A stretch of 64,000 bases of DNA from Verrucomicrobiota bacterium (GTDB lineage Bacteria > Verrucomicrobiota > Verrucomicrobiia > Verrucomicrobiales > DEV007). Of this stretch, positions 51,413 through 59,849 are shown one piece after another. The stretch is taken from contig QQNE01000004.1 in NCBI GenBank assembly GCA_003402735.1, forward strand, positions 1-64,000, written 5' to 3'. The stretch's first letter is position 1. Each line of letters begins with the position of its first letter. The position numbers were made by a program, and so were the translations under genes. The notes under the pieces are model-generated. The model saw only the letters and a program-made list of their open reading frames with translations. It made no database searches and had not been told where the DNA came from.

Positions 51413-51619
51413 TCACTGGTCCTGGGGAAAGGCGCGGAATTGGCGGGTCAGGGGATCGTAGGCATACCCGATCGATTGCAGTTTGCTCCGAAGTGCGGTT
51501 TCGTCCAGGTCATGGGTGGCGATCAAGTCATCGAGATCCGCCGCGTCGTTGCGCAGGGCGGTGTTGATCAGTCCGAGGGCGAGGTGCGGGTCCATGGACT
51601 CGATGTGGGTCAGTCGCAT
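51413..51619 (-). CDS. DUF4250 family small protein
   Basis: 68 aa. MDPHLALGLINTALRN-DAADLDDL, followed by DETALRSKLQSIGYAYDPLTRQFR, matches the compact DUF4250 pattern. Its two helices end in a GYxYDxxTRQF strand. Translation may start at ATG 51619 or, to fit the family better, at ATG 51595. It is convergent with recQ, the two stops 16 bp apart, and lies just before tRNA-Leu on the other strand. Confidence 0.72.
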   Translation of the reverse strand: MRLTHIESMDPHLALGLINTALRNDAADLDDLIATHDLDETALRSKLQSIGYAYDPLTRQFRAFPQDQ

Positions 51620-51698
51620 ACTTCAATTCGATGCATCTCCGGTTGAGCTTCGCGTGGCGTTGCGCTAGCATCGCGGAGTTGAGGGAGAGATCCGCGAC

Positions 51699-51778
51699 GC
51701 CGGGGTGGCGAAATTGGTAGACGCGCTTGACTTAGGATCAAGTGGGAAACCGTGCAGGTTCGAGTCCTGTCCCCGGTA
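51699..51778 (+). tRNA. tRNA-Leu (anticodon UAG)
   Basis: GCCGGGG opens the acceptor stem and pairs with CCCCGGT near the end (one G-U pair at position 1). The anticodon arm is CTTGA-CTTAGGA-TCAAG, giving anticodon TAG. A short variable arm (GGGAAACC) and the T arm GCAGG-TTCGAGT-CCTGT follow. The D arm includes AAATTGGTAGACGCGC, as usual for leucine tRNA. CCA is not encoded. It reads CUA and related codons. The GNAT gene starts 26 bp later. Confidence 0.95.
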
Positions 51779-51804
51779 GCGGGAAGACAGTCATTGGATG
51801 GACG

Positions 51805-52356
51805 ATGTCTGGCAGCAATCGGTTTCAATTTGAGCTTCGTCCTGCCGGGGCGGCGGATTTGGTGTCGATCAACGCCATCTACAATCATTACGTCCTGCAC
51901 TGCACGTGCACCTATCAGACGCAACCCTCCACGGCGTCGCAACGGGAAGAGTGGTTTGGGCAGCACGGTCCCGAGTATCCGGTGATGGTGGCGGAACAGG
52001 GAGGGGAGGTGATCGGCTGGGCGTCGTTGAGTCGGTTTCATCCGCGCGAGGCCTACCGGCGGACGGTGGAGGACTCGGTCTACGTGCGCCACGATGTTCA
52101 GAGGTTGGGGGTTGGGCATGCGTTGTTGGCGGACCTTCTGCGCCAGGCCGAGGCGTTGGGATATCACACGGTCCTGGGCGGCATCAGTGCGGATCGGGAA
52201 GCCAGTCTGGCCCTGCACGCCAAGCTCGGTTTCGAGAAGGTGGCGCATCTCCGGGAGGTTGGCTTCAAGTTTGGTCGATGGCTCGACGTGGTGTGGATGC
52301 AGCGGATGCTTCGGCCGGGCTCCGGCGGATTGGAGGGGGCGGGATCTGGAAGCTGA
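51805..52356 (+). CDS. GNAT N-acetyltransferase (phosphinothricin acetyltransferase-like)
   Basis: 183 aa from ATG 51805; the track's longer ORF runs through the tRNA. RPAGAADLVSINAIYNHYV opens the GNAT fold, VIGWASLSRFHPREAYRRTVEDSVYV gives the central beta sheet, and QRLGVGHALL is the acetyl-CoA-binding Q/RxxGxG/A motif. The last part, GFEKVAHLREVGFKFGRWLDVVWMQR, is characteristic of the bar/pat subgroup. Its true substrate is probably an amino acid or small amine. Confidence 0.88.
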   Translation: MSGSNRFQFELRPAGAADLVSINAIYNHYVLHCTCTYQTQPSTASQREEWFGQHGPEYPVMVAEQGGEVIGWASLSRFHPREAYRRTVEDSVYVRHDVQRLGVGHALLADLLRQAEALGYHTVLGGISADREASLALHAKLGFEKVAHLREVGFKFGRWLDVVWMQRMLRPGSGGLEGAGSGS

Positions 52357-52401
52357 AATCTCCGATTTCAAATCGGGGGGGGTGCTGCTAGGGTGACGGT
52401 C

Positions 52402-53802
52402 ATGAACCGAGGGGTTGTTTCCGCAGGAATTTTGTTGTTCTGGGCCGGGGTTGCGGTGGCGGAGCCGGGGAAAGTGACCGTTCACCGGGCGCCGAAAGCC
52501 TTGGCCAAGACCGCGGTGAGTTCAAACTGGCCGCGCTTTCTGGGGCCGAAGGATGACGCCACCTCTCCGGAGACCGGGCTTTTGTCCTCTTTTGGACCCG
52601 AAGGTCCGCCGCTGGTTTGGGAGATGGAGAAGGGCGACAGTTACACCTGCCCGGTCGTCGAGGGGGAGCGCTTGGTGCATTTCGACAACGTGGACGACGT
52701 CGACCGTGTGGAGTGTCGGCACGCGGAGACGGGGGAATTGAAGTGGCAGTTTTCCTATCCGTGCAAATACCGAGATCGGTATGGGTATGGAACGGGACCG
52801 AGGGCCAGTCCGGTCATTGCCGATGGAAAAGTCTTCACCCTTTCAGCGAACAGCCTGTTGCATTGTCTGGACTTGGCCAGTGGCAAACAGGTTTGGATGC
52901 GCGACCTGGGGAAAGATTATGAGCCGGGCCCCTTTTTCTTCGGGCACGGTCCGACGCCGTTGATGTTTGAGGGGAAGGTGATTGTGCCGTTGGGTGGGCC
53001 GAAGGGCGTGGCGGTGGGGGCGTTTGAGGCCGCTTCCGGGGCGACGGTTTGGGAGACCAAACATCCGTGGCCGGCAAGCTACGCTTCGCCGTTGGTGAGC
53101 AACCTGAATGGGAGACCGAGTCTGTTGGTGTTTGCCGGGGGCGACAGCGATCCGCCGACGGGTGGATTGTTGCGGATTGATCCGAAAACGGGCGTGCTGG
53201 AAGACGCGTTTCCCTGGCGCTCGACGAAATACGAGTCGGTGAACGCTTCGAGTCCGTTGGCATTGTCAGGGAACCGGGTCATGCTTTCGGAGACGTACAC
53301 GGAGGGGGGAGTGCTTTTGGAATATGGGGATGATGGCAAGGCGAAGCCGCTGTGGAAAGCGCCGGAGTTGAAGCTGCACTTCATGACCCCGTTGTTGGTG
53401 GACGGGCACCTCTACGGATTCACCGGCCGCAATGAGCCGGATGCGGGGCTGGACTGTTGGGATGTCGCCACCGGGGAGCGCAAGTGGCGCGAGGAATTCT
53501 TCTGGCGGAAGGAGCTGGGTGGGAGAACCTACGGATGGGGGTTTTTTCGGGGATCGCTGTTGCGGGTGGAAGGACGTTTTCTGGCGCTGGGGGAGATGGG
53601 AACGCTGGCCTTCCTCGATCTGAGTCCGACCGGCGGGAAGATCGTTTGCCAGGCGGATTTGTTTGCAGCGACCCAGAGCTGGACGTTGCCCGCCCTGAGC
53701 CGGGGGTTGCTTTACGTGGTCCAGAACCAGAAAGATTTGGTGAATGGAACGCCGCCGCGGTTGTTGTGTTATGATTTCCGGGCCGGAGGCGGCGGGCAGT
53801 GA
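52402..53802 (+). CDS. Exported PQQ-like beta-propeller protein
   Basis: 466 aa from ATG 52402. A signal peptide (GVVSAGILLFWAGVAVA) precedes SSNWPRFLGPKDDATSPETG, the frequent lead-in of verrucomicrobial and planctomycetal PQQ-like proteins. Several propeller blades follow (ETGELKWQF, DLASGKQVWMRDL, ATGERKWREEFFW), each an AxTGxxxW-type repeat. No PQQ-ligand pattern of dehydrogenases is evident, so it may be a structural or sensory propeller rather than an enzyme. The gene is 63 bp before the GH3 start. Confidence 0.87.
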   Translation: MNRGVVSAGILLFWAGVAVAEPGKVTVHRAPKALAKTAVSSNWPRFLGPKDDATSPETGLLSSFGPEGPPLVWEMEKGDSYTCPVVEGERLVHFDNVDDVDRVECRHAETGELKWQFSYPCKYRDRYGYGTGPRASPVIADGKVFTLSANSLLHCLDLASGKQVWMRDLGKDYEPGPFFFGHGPTPLMFEGKVIVPLGGPKGVAVGAFEAASGATVWETKHPWPASYASPLVSNLNGRPSLLVFAGGDSDPPTGGLLRIDPKTGVLEDAFPWRSTKYESVNASSPLALSGNRVMLSETYTEGGVLLEYGDDGKAKPLWKAPELKLHFMTPLLVDGHLYGFTGRNEPDAGLDCWDVATGERKWREEFFWRKELGGRTYGWGFFRGSLLRVEGRFLALGEMGTLAFLDLSPTGGKIVCQADLFAATQSWTLPALSRGLLYVVQNQKDLVNGTPPRLLCYDFRAGGGGQ

Positions 53803-53865
53803 TCCCGAACTCCCAAAAAGGTTTTGTCTTCCGCGGCTCCGTCGGTTAAGGGAAGGTTTCGTGCG

Positions 53866-54966
53866 ATGGAAAGCCAGCGTTTGGGGCAGTTGTTGATGAC
53901 GGGAGTTCCCGGACCGGAACTTGATCCAGAGACGGCATCGCGGTTTCGCAAATTGCAACCTGGTGCGTTCATTCTTTTCGGGCGCAACATCAAATCGCCC
54001 GGGCAGCTGAGGAAGTTGATCGATGATTTGCGCGATCTGAGCCAGATTGAGCCGATCATCACGATTGATCAGGAGGGGGGGCGGGTCTCGCGGTTGAGGC
54101 TGATTGGGGAGGAGCCGCCCAACGCCCAGCAGCTCCGGGAGAAAGGAGATCTGTCGCTGATCCGCAAACATGGTCAGCTCACCGGGCAACTGCTGCGACT
54201 TTTCGGGTTCAATCTGGATCTCTGTCCGGTGTTGGACATCTCCTGCAACGGGGACACGGACAATTCGTTGCGGGGCCGCACCTATGGGACGACGGCGGAC
54301 GAGGTGATCGGCAACGTCACGGTTTTCAACACGGCCCTGCGACGGGAGGGCATTCTGACCTGTGGCAAACACTTCCCCGGGTATGCGTCCGCGCGGGTCG
54401 ATCCCCATCATGCGTTGCCGGTGATCGAGAAGACGCTGGCGGAGATGGAGGCGCACGACCTGCTGCCCTACCGTTCGATGCTGCCGGATTTGGACAGCAT
54501 CATGGTGGGGCACGCCTATTACCCGTGCTTTGACGATCACCGTTGGCCGGGGTCGCTTTCGCCGAATGTGATCCTCCGTTTTTTGCGGCATCAACTCGGG
54601 TATGAGGGGCTCGTCATGACCGATGATCTCGACATGGGTGCGATCCTGAACGAAGTGACTTTTGCCGACACCATTCGCTACGCGATTGAAGCCGGGAACG
54701 ACATGGCCATGATTTGTCACCGGGTGGACATGGTGGAGGAGGCGCACGGAATCCTGGCCACGATGCCTCACCCACTGTTGGACGATGCGCTGCTGCACGT
54801 GGAGGCGCTGAAGTCCAAGATGGCTCCGCCGAAGGCGTGGTCGATGGAAAGTTTTGAGGCGATCAACCGGGAGATCTGGAATTTGCGCGTGGCGACCCTG
54901 GGGGAAGAGCGGGCCGCCATTCGCAGCGTTGAAGATGGAGCCCGGTCTCCCGTTGAACTCTACTGA
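53866..54966 (+). CDS. GH3 beta-N-acetylhexosaminidase (NagZ-like)
   Basis: 366 aa from ATG 53866, with GGAAGG 9 nt upstream (track TTG 53824 is less likely). IITIDQEGGRVSRLR is the GH3 substrate-binding block, GKHFPGYASARVDPHH contains the His/Asp acid-base dyad, and GLVMTDDLDMGAI holds the nucleophile Asp. It removes N-acetylglucosamine from peptidoglycan fragments. There is no signal peptide, so it fits cytosolic muropeptide recycling. The next gene begins 3 bp later. Confidence 0.9.
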   Translation: MESQRLGQLLMTGVPGPELDPETASRFRKLQPGAFILFGRNIKSPGQLRKLIDDLRDLSQIEPIITIDQEGGRVSRLRLIGEEPPNAQQLREKGDLSLIRKHGQLTGQLLRLFGFNLDLCPVLDISCNGDTDNSLRGRTYGTTADEVIGNVTVFNTALRREGILTCGKHFPGYASARVDPHHALPVIEKTLAEMEAHDLLPYRSMLPDLDSIMVGHAYYPCFDDHRWPGSLSPNVILRFLRHQLGYEGLVMTDDLDMGAILNEVTFADTIRYAIEAGNDMAMICHRVDMVEEAHGILATMPHPLLDDALLHVEALKSKMAPPKAWSMESFEAINREIWNLRVATLGEERAAIRSVEDGARSPVELY

Positions 54967-54969
54967 ATC

Positions 54970-55674
54970 ATGCTGCCTGACTTGGAAACCCTGCTGATTG
55001 TTCAAGATCGAGACCTTCGGATTCTCGCGTTGCGCAAGGACATCGCCAACATGCCGCGGATGATCGATCTGGCCAAGACCCGGCTGCACGGGGATCAGAC
55101 GGCGGTGGCCAAGGCCAAGGAGGCGCTGCAAGCCAACGAAGTGCTCGTGAAGCGGTTGGAGCTGGATATCCAAACCCGTCGCAACACGTTGCAACGGCTG
55201 CGCACCCAGCAGTTTGAGACCAAGAAAAACGAGGAATACCAAGCGTTGGGAAATGAGGTGGAGCGTTACCTCGGGGACATCGGGCGGCTCGAGGATGAGG
55301 AATTGGGATTGATGGAGAAGTCCGAGCAATTGCGCGCTGCTCTGACGGCGGCGGAATCGGCCTTGCGCCGCACCCAGGAACTGGTCGATGCCGAGTTGCG
55401 GCAGTTGGAGGAACGCCGTCGCAACGACGAGGGGCAGATCACGGAGTTGATCGGGGAACGGAACGCGTTCACAGCAAAGGTCGAGGCCCAGCTCCTGGCC
55501 ATTTATGATCGGTTGTTCAAGGCCAAGCAGGGGGCGGCGCTGGTGGCCCTTTTGGCCGGACAGTGCAAGGGCTGTCACATGAAGGTCACCACCTCGACCG
55601 TGCTCAAGGCCAAGGCGGAGCAGGAGGTCACTCACTGCGAAAATTGCGGCCGCATTCTCTATTTTGATGAGTGA
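54970..55674 (+). CDS. Coiled-coil protein with C-terminal C4 zinc ribbon
   Basis: 234 aa. Nearly the whole length up to ~195 is an antiparallel helical coiled coil (heptads of Leu/Glu/Arg). The last ~35 residues hold two Cys pairs, CKGC and CENC, forming a C4 zinc ribbon. This layout matches the putative zinc-ribbon family (CdsZ/DUF164-type) found across many bacteria; in chlamydiae a member binds secretion substrates. Exact role here is unknown. It is coupled to the GH3 gene and ends at a strong terminator. Confidence 0.85.
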   Translation: MLPDLETLLIVQDRDLRILALRKDIANMPRMIDLAKTRLHGDQTAVAKAKEALQANEVLVKRLELDIQTRRNTLQRLRTQQFETKKNEEYQALGNEVERYLGDIGRLEDEELGLMEKSEQLRAALTAAESALRRTQELVDAELRQLEERRRNDEGQITELIGERNAFTAKVEAQLLAIYDRLFKAKQGAALVALLAGQCKGCHMKVTTSTVLKAKAEQEVTHCENCGRILYFDE

Positions 55675-55704
55675 AGCGGGAGAGCCCCGGGCCTGGGAAA
55701 GCGA

Positions 55705-55732
55705 AAGGCCGTCCCCCGGAGAGGACGGCCTT
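55705..55732. terminator. Strong bidirectional Rho-independent terminator
   Basis: AAGGCCGTCC (55705-55714), loop CCCGGAGA, GGACGGCCTT (55723-55732) is a perfect 10-bp stem. GGTTTGGG follows on the plus strand and TTTCGC on the minus. It closes both the zinc-ribbon gene (stop 55674) and the convergent beta-barrel gene (stop 55776). Confidence 0.9.
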
Positions 55733-55775
55733 GGTTTGGGAATTTGATTGTTCGAGACTGCCTTGAGACGGTCTC

Positions 55776-56516
55776 TCAGAACGCGACGGAAACGCTGGCC
55801 CCGCCGTGGAGGCGATTTGCATCGTCGATCGTCTCCAGTGCATTGAGGGCGAAATTGCCGCCAATGTAGGTGTTCAGGGTGGCCGATTCCGTCATGTGCC
55901 AGCCGAGACCGAGCCGGACGTAGGCGTGGTTCCAGCCATCTGCGCCCAGGTAGGGGGTGCGGAAGCTGTAATCTTGGGTGAAGCTGATTCCGCTGCCGAG
56001 ATTGAGGTCCAGGCAATCCGTCAGGGCGAGGGTGCGGAGGGCGCGGGTTTCAAAATACCAGCCACCGACGTCTCCCATGTCAAAGGCCGTGAAGCCGCCC
56101 AGTTCGAAGATTTTGAGGTCCTTGCTCAGACCCAGGGAGAGTTCCCCGGTGTTTCCACCCGGCTCCGGAAACTGATACCAAGTCCCGCCGAACGAGGCGT
56201 CGAGGCCGAGCACCGAGAAGTTGAGGAACGCGTAGGTGTCGAGTTCGTCAAAGTTGTCGGGGTTGTTGGTGGAATTGATATACCAAGTGCCGACATCGAG
56301 ACTGAGTTTTTCGTTGAGGGGCAAATTGAGCCCGATGCTGGCCCAAGGGGAATCCTCACCGAGGTTGACACCGCGGAAGATGTAGTTGGTCTCGTATCCA
56401 ACGGAGAGTTCCCCGGTGAAAGGGACCGTGCAAGCTGGATCTTCGATGGCGGGACCGGCAACTGCCGAGGCAGCCACCAGGGCAGCGAGAGATGCGATGA
56501 GACGAGTCTTGATCAT
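55776..56516 (-). CDS. Outer-membrane beta-barrel protein
   Basis: 246 aa from ATG 56516 (track 56567 is too early). A signal peptide (LIASLAALVAASAVA) is followed by about 10 amphipathic strands with alternating aromatics, such as ELSVGYETNYIFRGVNLG, YFETRALRTLALTD and RLGLGWHMTESATLN. The protein ends ASVSVAF, with the C-terminal Phe typical of BAM substrates. It resembles the TIGR02001/Gcw family of short barrels. Ligand unknown. A very AT-rich stretch (56570-56630) upstream likely holds its promoter. Confidence 0.82.
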   Translation of the reverse strand: MIKTRLIASLAALVAASAVAGPAIEDPACTVPFTGELSVGYETNYIFRGVNLGEDSPWASIGLNLPLNEKLSLDVGTWYINSTNNPDNFDELDTYAFLNFSVLGLDASFGGTWYQFPEPGGNTGELSLGLSKDLKIFELGGFTAFDMGDVGGWYFETRALRTLALTDCLDLNLGSGISFTQDYSFRTPYLGADGWNHAYVRLGLGWHMTESATLNTYIGGNFALNALETIDDANRLHGGASVSVAF

Positions 56517-56688
56517 GTTGGGTTCTTCAGAGTTTGGTTGACGAGCCGATAAGGGCTTGGGTTCCAATTATTGAAGATATAAATATATAATGCAAATATT
56601 TATTGTTAATTTTTCTTAACTAATTAAGCCGATAGATCTCCTGGTGCTGGTTTTTTCCCGAAATCGACGCACGCTGGTGCGGCTCAGG

Positions 56689-57540
56689 TCAGGGCGTTTC
56701 CGGGCTCAGCGCGCTGCGGAGAGATTGCTCCTGAGAACGGGCAAAATTGAGAAATTTTTGCTCAAGGGAGGCCAGAATTTCCTGATGGGATTGGTGGGCT
56801 CGCCAATAGGCATCCATGGCCTCGTGATAGGCGTCGCTGAGGGGTTCCAACGAGGCGCGTTCCTTGTCGAGCCGGTTGCGGAGATCTTCCCAACGCTTGG
56901 TTTCGGCGAGTCGTTCGTCGAAGTAGCTGTCGCGCACTTTCCAGTATTGCTCTTTGATGATGCGGCGGACTTCCTTGGCGTGATTGGCGTCCACGGTCTC
57001 GGTGACGACGCAGACGCGGGAGCGTGAGCCGACGACGGATTCGCTGGCGAAGGGGAGTTGGTGTTCCACGATGACGGCGCGGCTGGGTGGGAGCGTATGG
57101 GTGGTGACGATGGTGGCGTCCGAGGTTTCGTTGACGATGGCCATTTCCGAAGCGCCCAGGGAAAGAACTCCGAGGAAGCCGCGGCTCATGCCCTCGAAGC
57201 CGCCCTTGACGTCTTCGTAAGGATTGGGGACGACTTCGCCATCGGAAAGGATGAAGCAAGTGGCCACGCGGATGGTGAGAGGCGCGGTGGTCAGATTGGT
57301 CAGAGGAAGCCTTACGGTTTCGCGACCCTCGGGTTTTGAGAACTCTGGTTTGCCGGTTTGGAGACGGCCGGAGCAGCTTTCATCGACGTGCAGGCGCTTT
57401 GGTTCAACCTGCTTGATCTTCAGTGGAGTTCCGTGCAACTCGCGGGAAGATTCCACCGGGACGGCGGGCGGTTGCGCCAGAAGGGCGGGGGCGGCGACCG
57501 CTAGAAAGATCGCGATGAGGCGGGGGGAATGCATGAGCAT
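56689..57540 (-). CDS. Exported protein with C-terminal coiled coil, unknown function
   Basis: 283 aa from ATG 57540 (57534 also possible). A signal peptide (LIAIFLAVAAPALLAQ) precedes a beta-rich domain with a Cys pair (DESCSG and ATCFILSDGE). The last ~95 residues are highly charged coiled coil (RRIIKEQYWKVRDSYFDERLAETKRWED onward). No membrane segment or enzymatic motif is seen. It lies upstream of the beta-barrel gene on the same strand, with an AT-rich gap between. I do not know its family. Confidence 0.72.
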   Translation of the reverse strand: MLMHSPRLIAIFLAVAAPALLAQPPAVPVESSRELHGTPLKIKQVEPKRLHVDESCSGRLQTGKPEFSKPEGRETVRLPLTNLTTAPLTIRVATCFILSDGEVVPNPYEDVKGGFEGMSRGFLGVLSLGASEMAIVNETSDATIVTTHTLPPSRAVIVEHQLPFASESVVGSRSRVCVVTETVDANHAKEVRRIIKEQYWKVRDSYFDERLAETKRWEDLRNRLDKERASLEPLSDAYHEAMDAYWRAHQSHQEILASLEQKFLNFARSQEQSLRSALSPETP

Positions 57541-57930
57541 AAAGGCAGGATAAAATTCTGAAATGTCAATTATCAGACTACGTAAACCTTTGGTCGGAGA
57601 AGCCCGTAGAAAAAGCCAATGCTCCAGCGGCGGCACTTTCTAGACGGACCCGGGATCCCCTCTATTTGAAGCAAACGCGGGTCGCCGGCCCGTGAGGAGA
57701 CGGCCCGGCGCAAAGGAGAAATCGATAATTTGGGTCGCTTGACTGTCAGGACTTGGCGGAAAGATCCTTCGAAGGTTTCGGCGTCGGCTCCCGTCTCAAT
57801 GTGAGGAAGCTCCGCCAAAGACGCCGGGATCCACCCGATTCCAGGCGGAGGAAAAAACCGGACAGATTTTCGCAACATGACGGGGAAATCGTTTTACATT
57901 GTCGAGAGGGATCCGGCAACGCGAAATGCA
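57541..57930. other. 390-bp divergent gap upstream of ECF sigma gene
   Basis: No supported gene. The reported ORF 57573-57878 (minus) lacks ribosome site and motifs. The region includes GAAGCTCCGCCAAAG and GGAGGAAAAAAC just before an in-frame ATG at 57877, an upstream alternative start for the sigma factor. It probably contains promoters for both flanking genes. Confidence 0.5.
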
Positions 57931-58446
57931 ATGAGCAACCGTCGGGAATGGCAAGATTGGCTTGAGGCGAACGGCGCCAAATGGCTTTTCTATGCCCGCC
58001 AGCAGACGCGGTCTCAGGCGGATGCGGAGGATGTGCTGCAGGATGCGCTGGTCAAGACCTGGAAAACCTGTCAGGGCCGGATCACTGAGGAAACATCGAG
58101 TCTCGTCTACACGAATATTCGGCGTTGCGCCATTGATCGGGCCCGTTCCGCCACGCGTCGGGAAGAGCGCGAGCACGTTGTGGCCGGGGAACAGCCGGAC
58201 ACGGAAGAGGCGTTGTTTGAGTTCGACGGTGACAACGAGTTGTTCGCCAAGTCGGTTCAGGAGGCACTGGCGCGGATTCCGGAGAAACACCGGGAGGTGA
58301 TCGCTTTGAAAATTTGGGGTGGACTCACCTTCGCCCAGATCGCGAGTCAGTTGGGGGAATCCCCGAACACCGTGGCCTCCCGTTATCGTTACGGACTGGA
58401 GCACCTCAAGAAACTGCTTCAGGACCGGGAGGAGCAGGTTGCGTAA
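57931..58446 (+). CDS. ECF RNA polymerase sigma factor
   Basis: 171 aa from ATG 57931; ATG 57877 would add 18 residues. Region 2 has ARQQTRSQADAEDVLQDALVKTWK, the DAEDxxQ motif binding core RNA polymerase and the -10 element. Region 4 has IPEKHREVIALKIWGGLTFAQIASQLGESPNTVASRYRYGLEHL, a complete helix-turn-helix. The linker is long and acidic. No anti-sigma gene follows, since the next gene is convergent. Its target may be the nearby PSD1/DUF1501 genes, but no motif proves this. Confidence 0.88.
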   Translation: MSNRREWQDWLEANGAKWLFYARQQTRSQADAEDVLQDALVKTWKTCQGRITEETSSLVYTNIRRCAIDRARSATRREEREHVVAGEQPDTEEALFEFDGDNELFAKSVQEALARIPEKHREVIALKIWGGLTFAQIASQLGESPNTVASRYRYGLEHLKKLLQDREEQVA

Positions 58447-58463
58447 TCCGCGAGTCTCCTCGT

Positions 58464-59849
58464 TCAGCTCAAAAGTTCCCGGATCACCCGCGCCTCTTCA
58501 ACTCCGGTGAGGCGTTGGTCGAAGCCCTGGTAGCGGTAGGTGAGCGTTTTGTGGTCGATGCCCAACAGATGCATCAGGGTCGCGTGGAGATCCCGGACCT
58601 GGACCGGGTTTTCCGCGACTGCATTGCCCAGTTCCGTGGTGGTGCCGTGGCTGATTCCTCCCTGGACTCCGCCGCCGGCCAGCCAGACGGAGAAGGCATC
58701 TTTCTGGTGATCGCGCCCGCATTTGCCGGGGGATTCGTCGCCTTGGAGCATGGGGGTGCGCCCGAACTCGGCCCCCCAGACGACGAGGGTTTGGTCGAGC
58801 AGTCCGCGCTGTCTGAGATCGGCGATGAGGGCGGCGATCGGTTGATCGACTTCCTTGGTGAGAGCGGAGAGGCGGTCTTTCTGGCTTGCGTGGGTATCCC
58901 AGTCGCCGTGGAAGAGTTCGACGAAGCGGACGCCGCGCTCGACGAGGCGGCGGGCGTGGAGGCACTGGGTGGCAAACTCGCCTTTGCCGTAGCGTTGGCG
59001 GGTGGCGGCATTCTCGGAGGAGAGATCGATGAGATCGGGGACGGAGGCCTGCATGCGGAAAGCCATCTCGTATTGTTCGATGCGGGTGATGATTTCCGGA
59101 TCTCCGACGCTCTCGAGGTGTTGTCGGTTTAGGGCCTCGATGTGGTCGAGGGTGCGGCGGCGCTCTGTCCGGGTGACATCCGCGGGGTTGTTGAGGAAGA
59201 GCACGGGATCGCCTTCGCCGCGCAGTTGCACGCCCTGGTGAACACTGGGCAAGAAGCCGGACTTCCAGAGGCTGGCTCCGGCTCCCGGGGTGTTGCCGGA
59301 GAGGAAGACGACGTAAGCGGGGAGGTTTTCCGAATCGCTGCCGAGCCCGTAGGTGGTCCAGGAGCCGAGCGAGGGGTTGCCCTGGCGGTTGACGCCGGTG
59401 TGGAAGAAGAGTTGGGCCGGGCCGTGATTGAACTCGGTGGTGTGGAGGGACTTCACCAGGCAGAGTTCGTCCGCGACCGTGCCGAGTTGCGGCAGCAATT
59501 CGGAGAGGGGCAGACCGCTGCGACCGTGTCGGTGGAACTGATAGGGCGATCCAAGCAGCTTGGGATGACCGCGGAGAAAGGAGAAGCGCTTGCCCGCGAA
59601 GAGTGATTCCGGCGCGAGTTGGCGGTCGTAAGTCCGCAGGACCGGTTTTTCGTCGAAGAGATCGAGTTGCGAGGGCGCGCCGGTCATGTGGAAGAAGATG
59701 ACGCTGCGGGCTTTGGGAGCGATGGCGCGCCAGGCTGGAGCGTTCGCGGCCGGGAGATCGCGATGGAGGAGGGCTCCGAGCGCGAGCGAACCCAGGCCGG
59801 TTCCGGTGCGGGAGAGAAAGTGGCGCCGGTGGAGATGGGGGGCGGTCAT
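58464..59849 (-). CDS. DUF1501 protein, Tat-exported
   Basis: 461 aa. The twin-arginine signal HLHRRHFLSRTGTGLGSLALG is followed by the sulfatase-like fold of DUF1501: KARSVIFFHMTGAPSQLDLFDEKP, TEFNHGPAQLFFHTG, VELFHGDWDTH and WGAEFGRTPM with GRDHQKDAFSVWLAGGG. It is the standard partner of PSD1 cytochromes in Planctomycetes and Verrucomicrobia. Its ATG overlaps the upstream PSD1 stop by 4 bp, so they are co-translated. The pair has no known reaction; degradation of complex polysaccharides is the usual suggestion. Confidence 0.92.
   Translation of the reverse strand: MTAPHLHRRHFLSRTGTGLGSLALGALLHRDLPAANAPAWRAIAPKARSVIFFHMTGAPSQLDLFDEKPVLRTYDRQLAPESLFAGKRFSFLRGHPKLLGSPYQFHRHGRSGLPLSELLPQLGTVADELCLVKSLHTTEFNHGPAQLFFHTGVNRQGNPSLGSWTTYGLGSDSENLPAYVVFLSGNTPGAGASLWKSGFLPSVHQGVQLRGEGDPVLFLNNPADVTRTERRRTLDHIEALNRQHLESVGDPEIITRIEQYEMAFRMQASVPDLIDLSSENAATRQRYGKGEFATQCLHARRLVERGVRFVELFHGDWDTHASQKDRLSALTKEVDQPIAALIADLRQRGLLDQTLVVWGAEFGRTPMLQGDESPGKCGRDHQKDAFSVWLAGGGVQGGISHGTTTELGNAVAENPVQVRDLHATLMHLLGIDHKTLTYRYQGFDQRLTGVEEARVIRELLS

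Noticed and set aside
53266-56016. 916-aa minus-strand ORF
   Set aside because: Spans several well-supported plus-strand genes and the terminator; composition is Arg/Pro/Gln/His-rich.
57573-57878. 101-aa minus-strand ORF upstream of the sigma factor
   Set aside because: No ribosome site or motif, low-complexity; likely promoter DNA.
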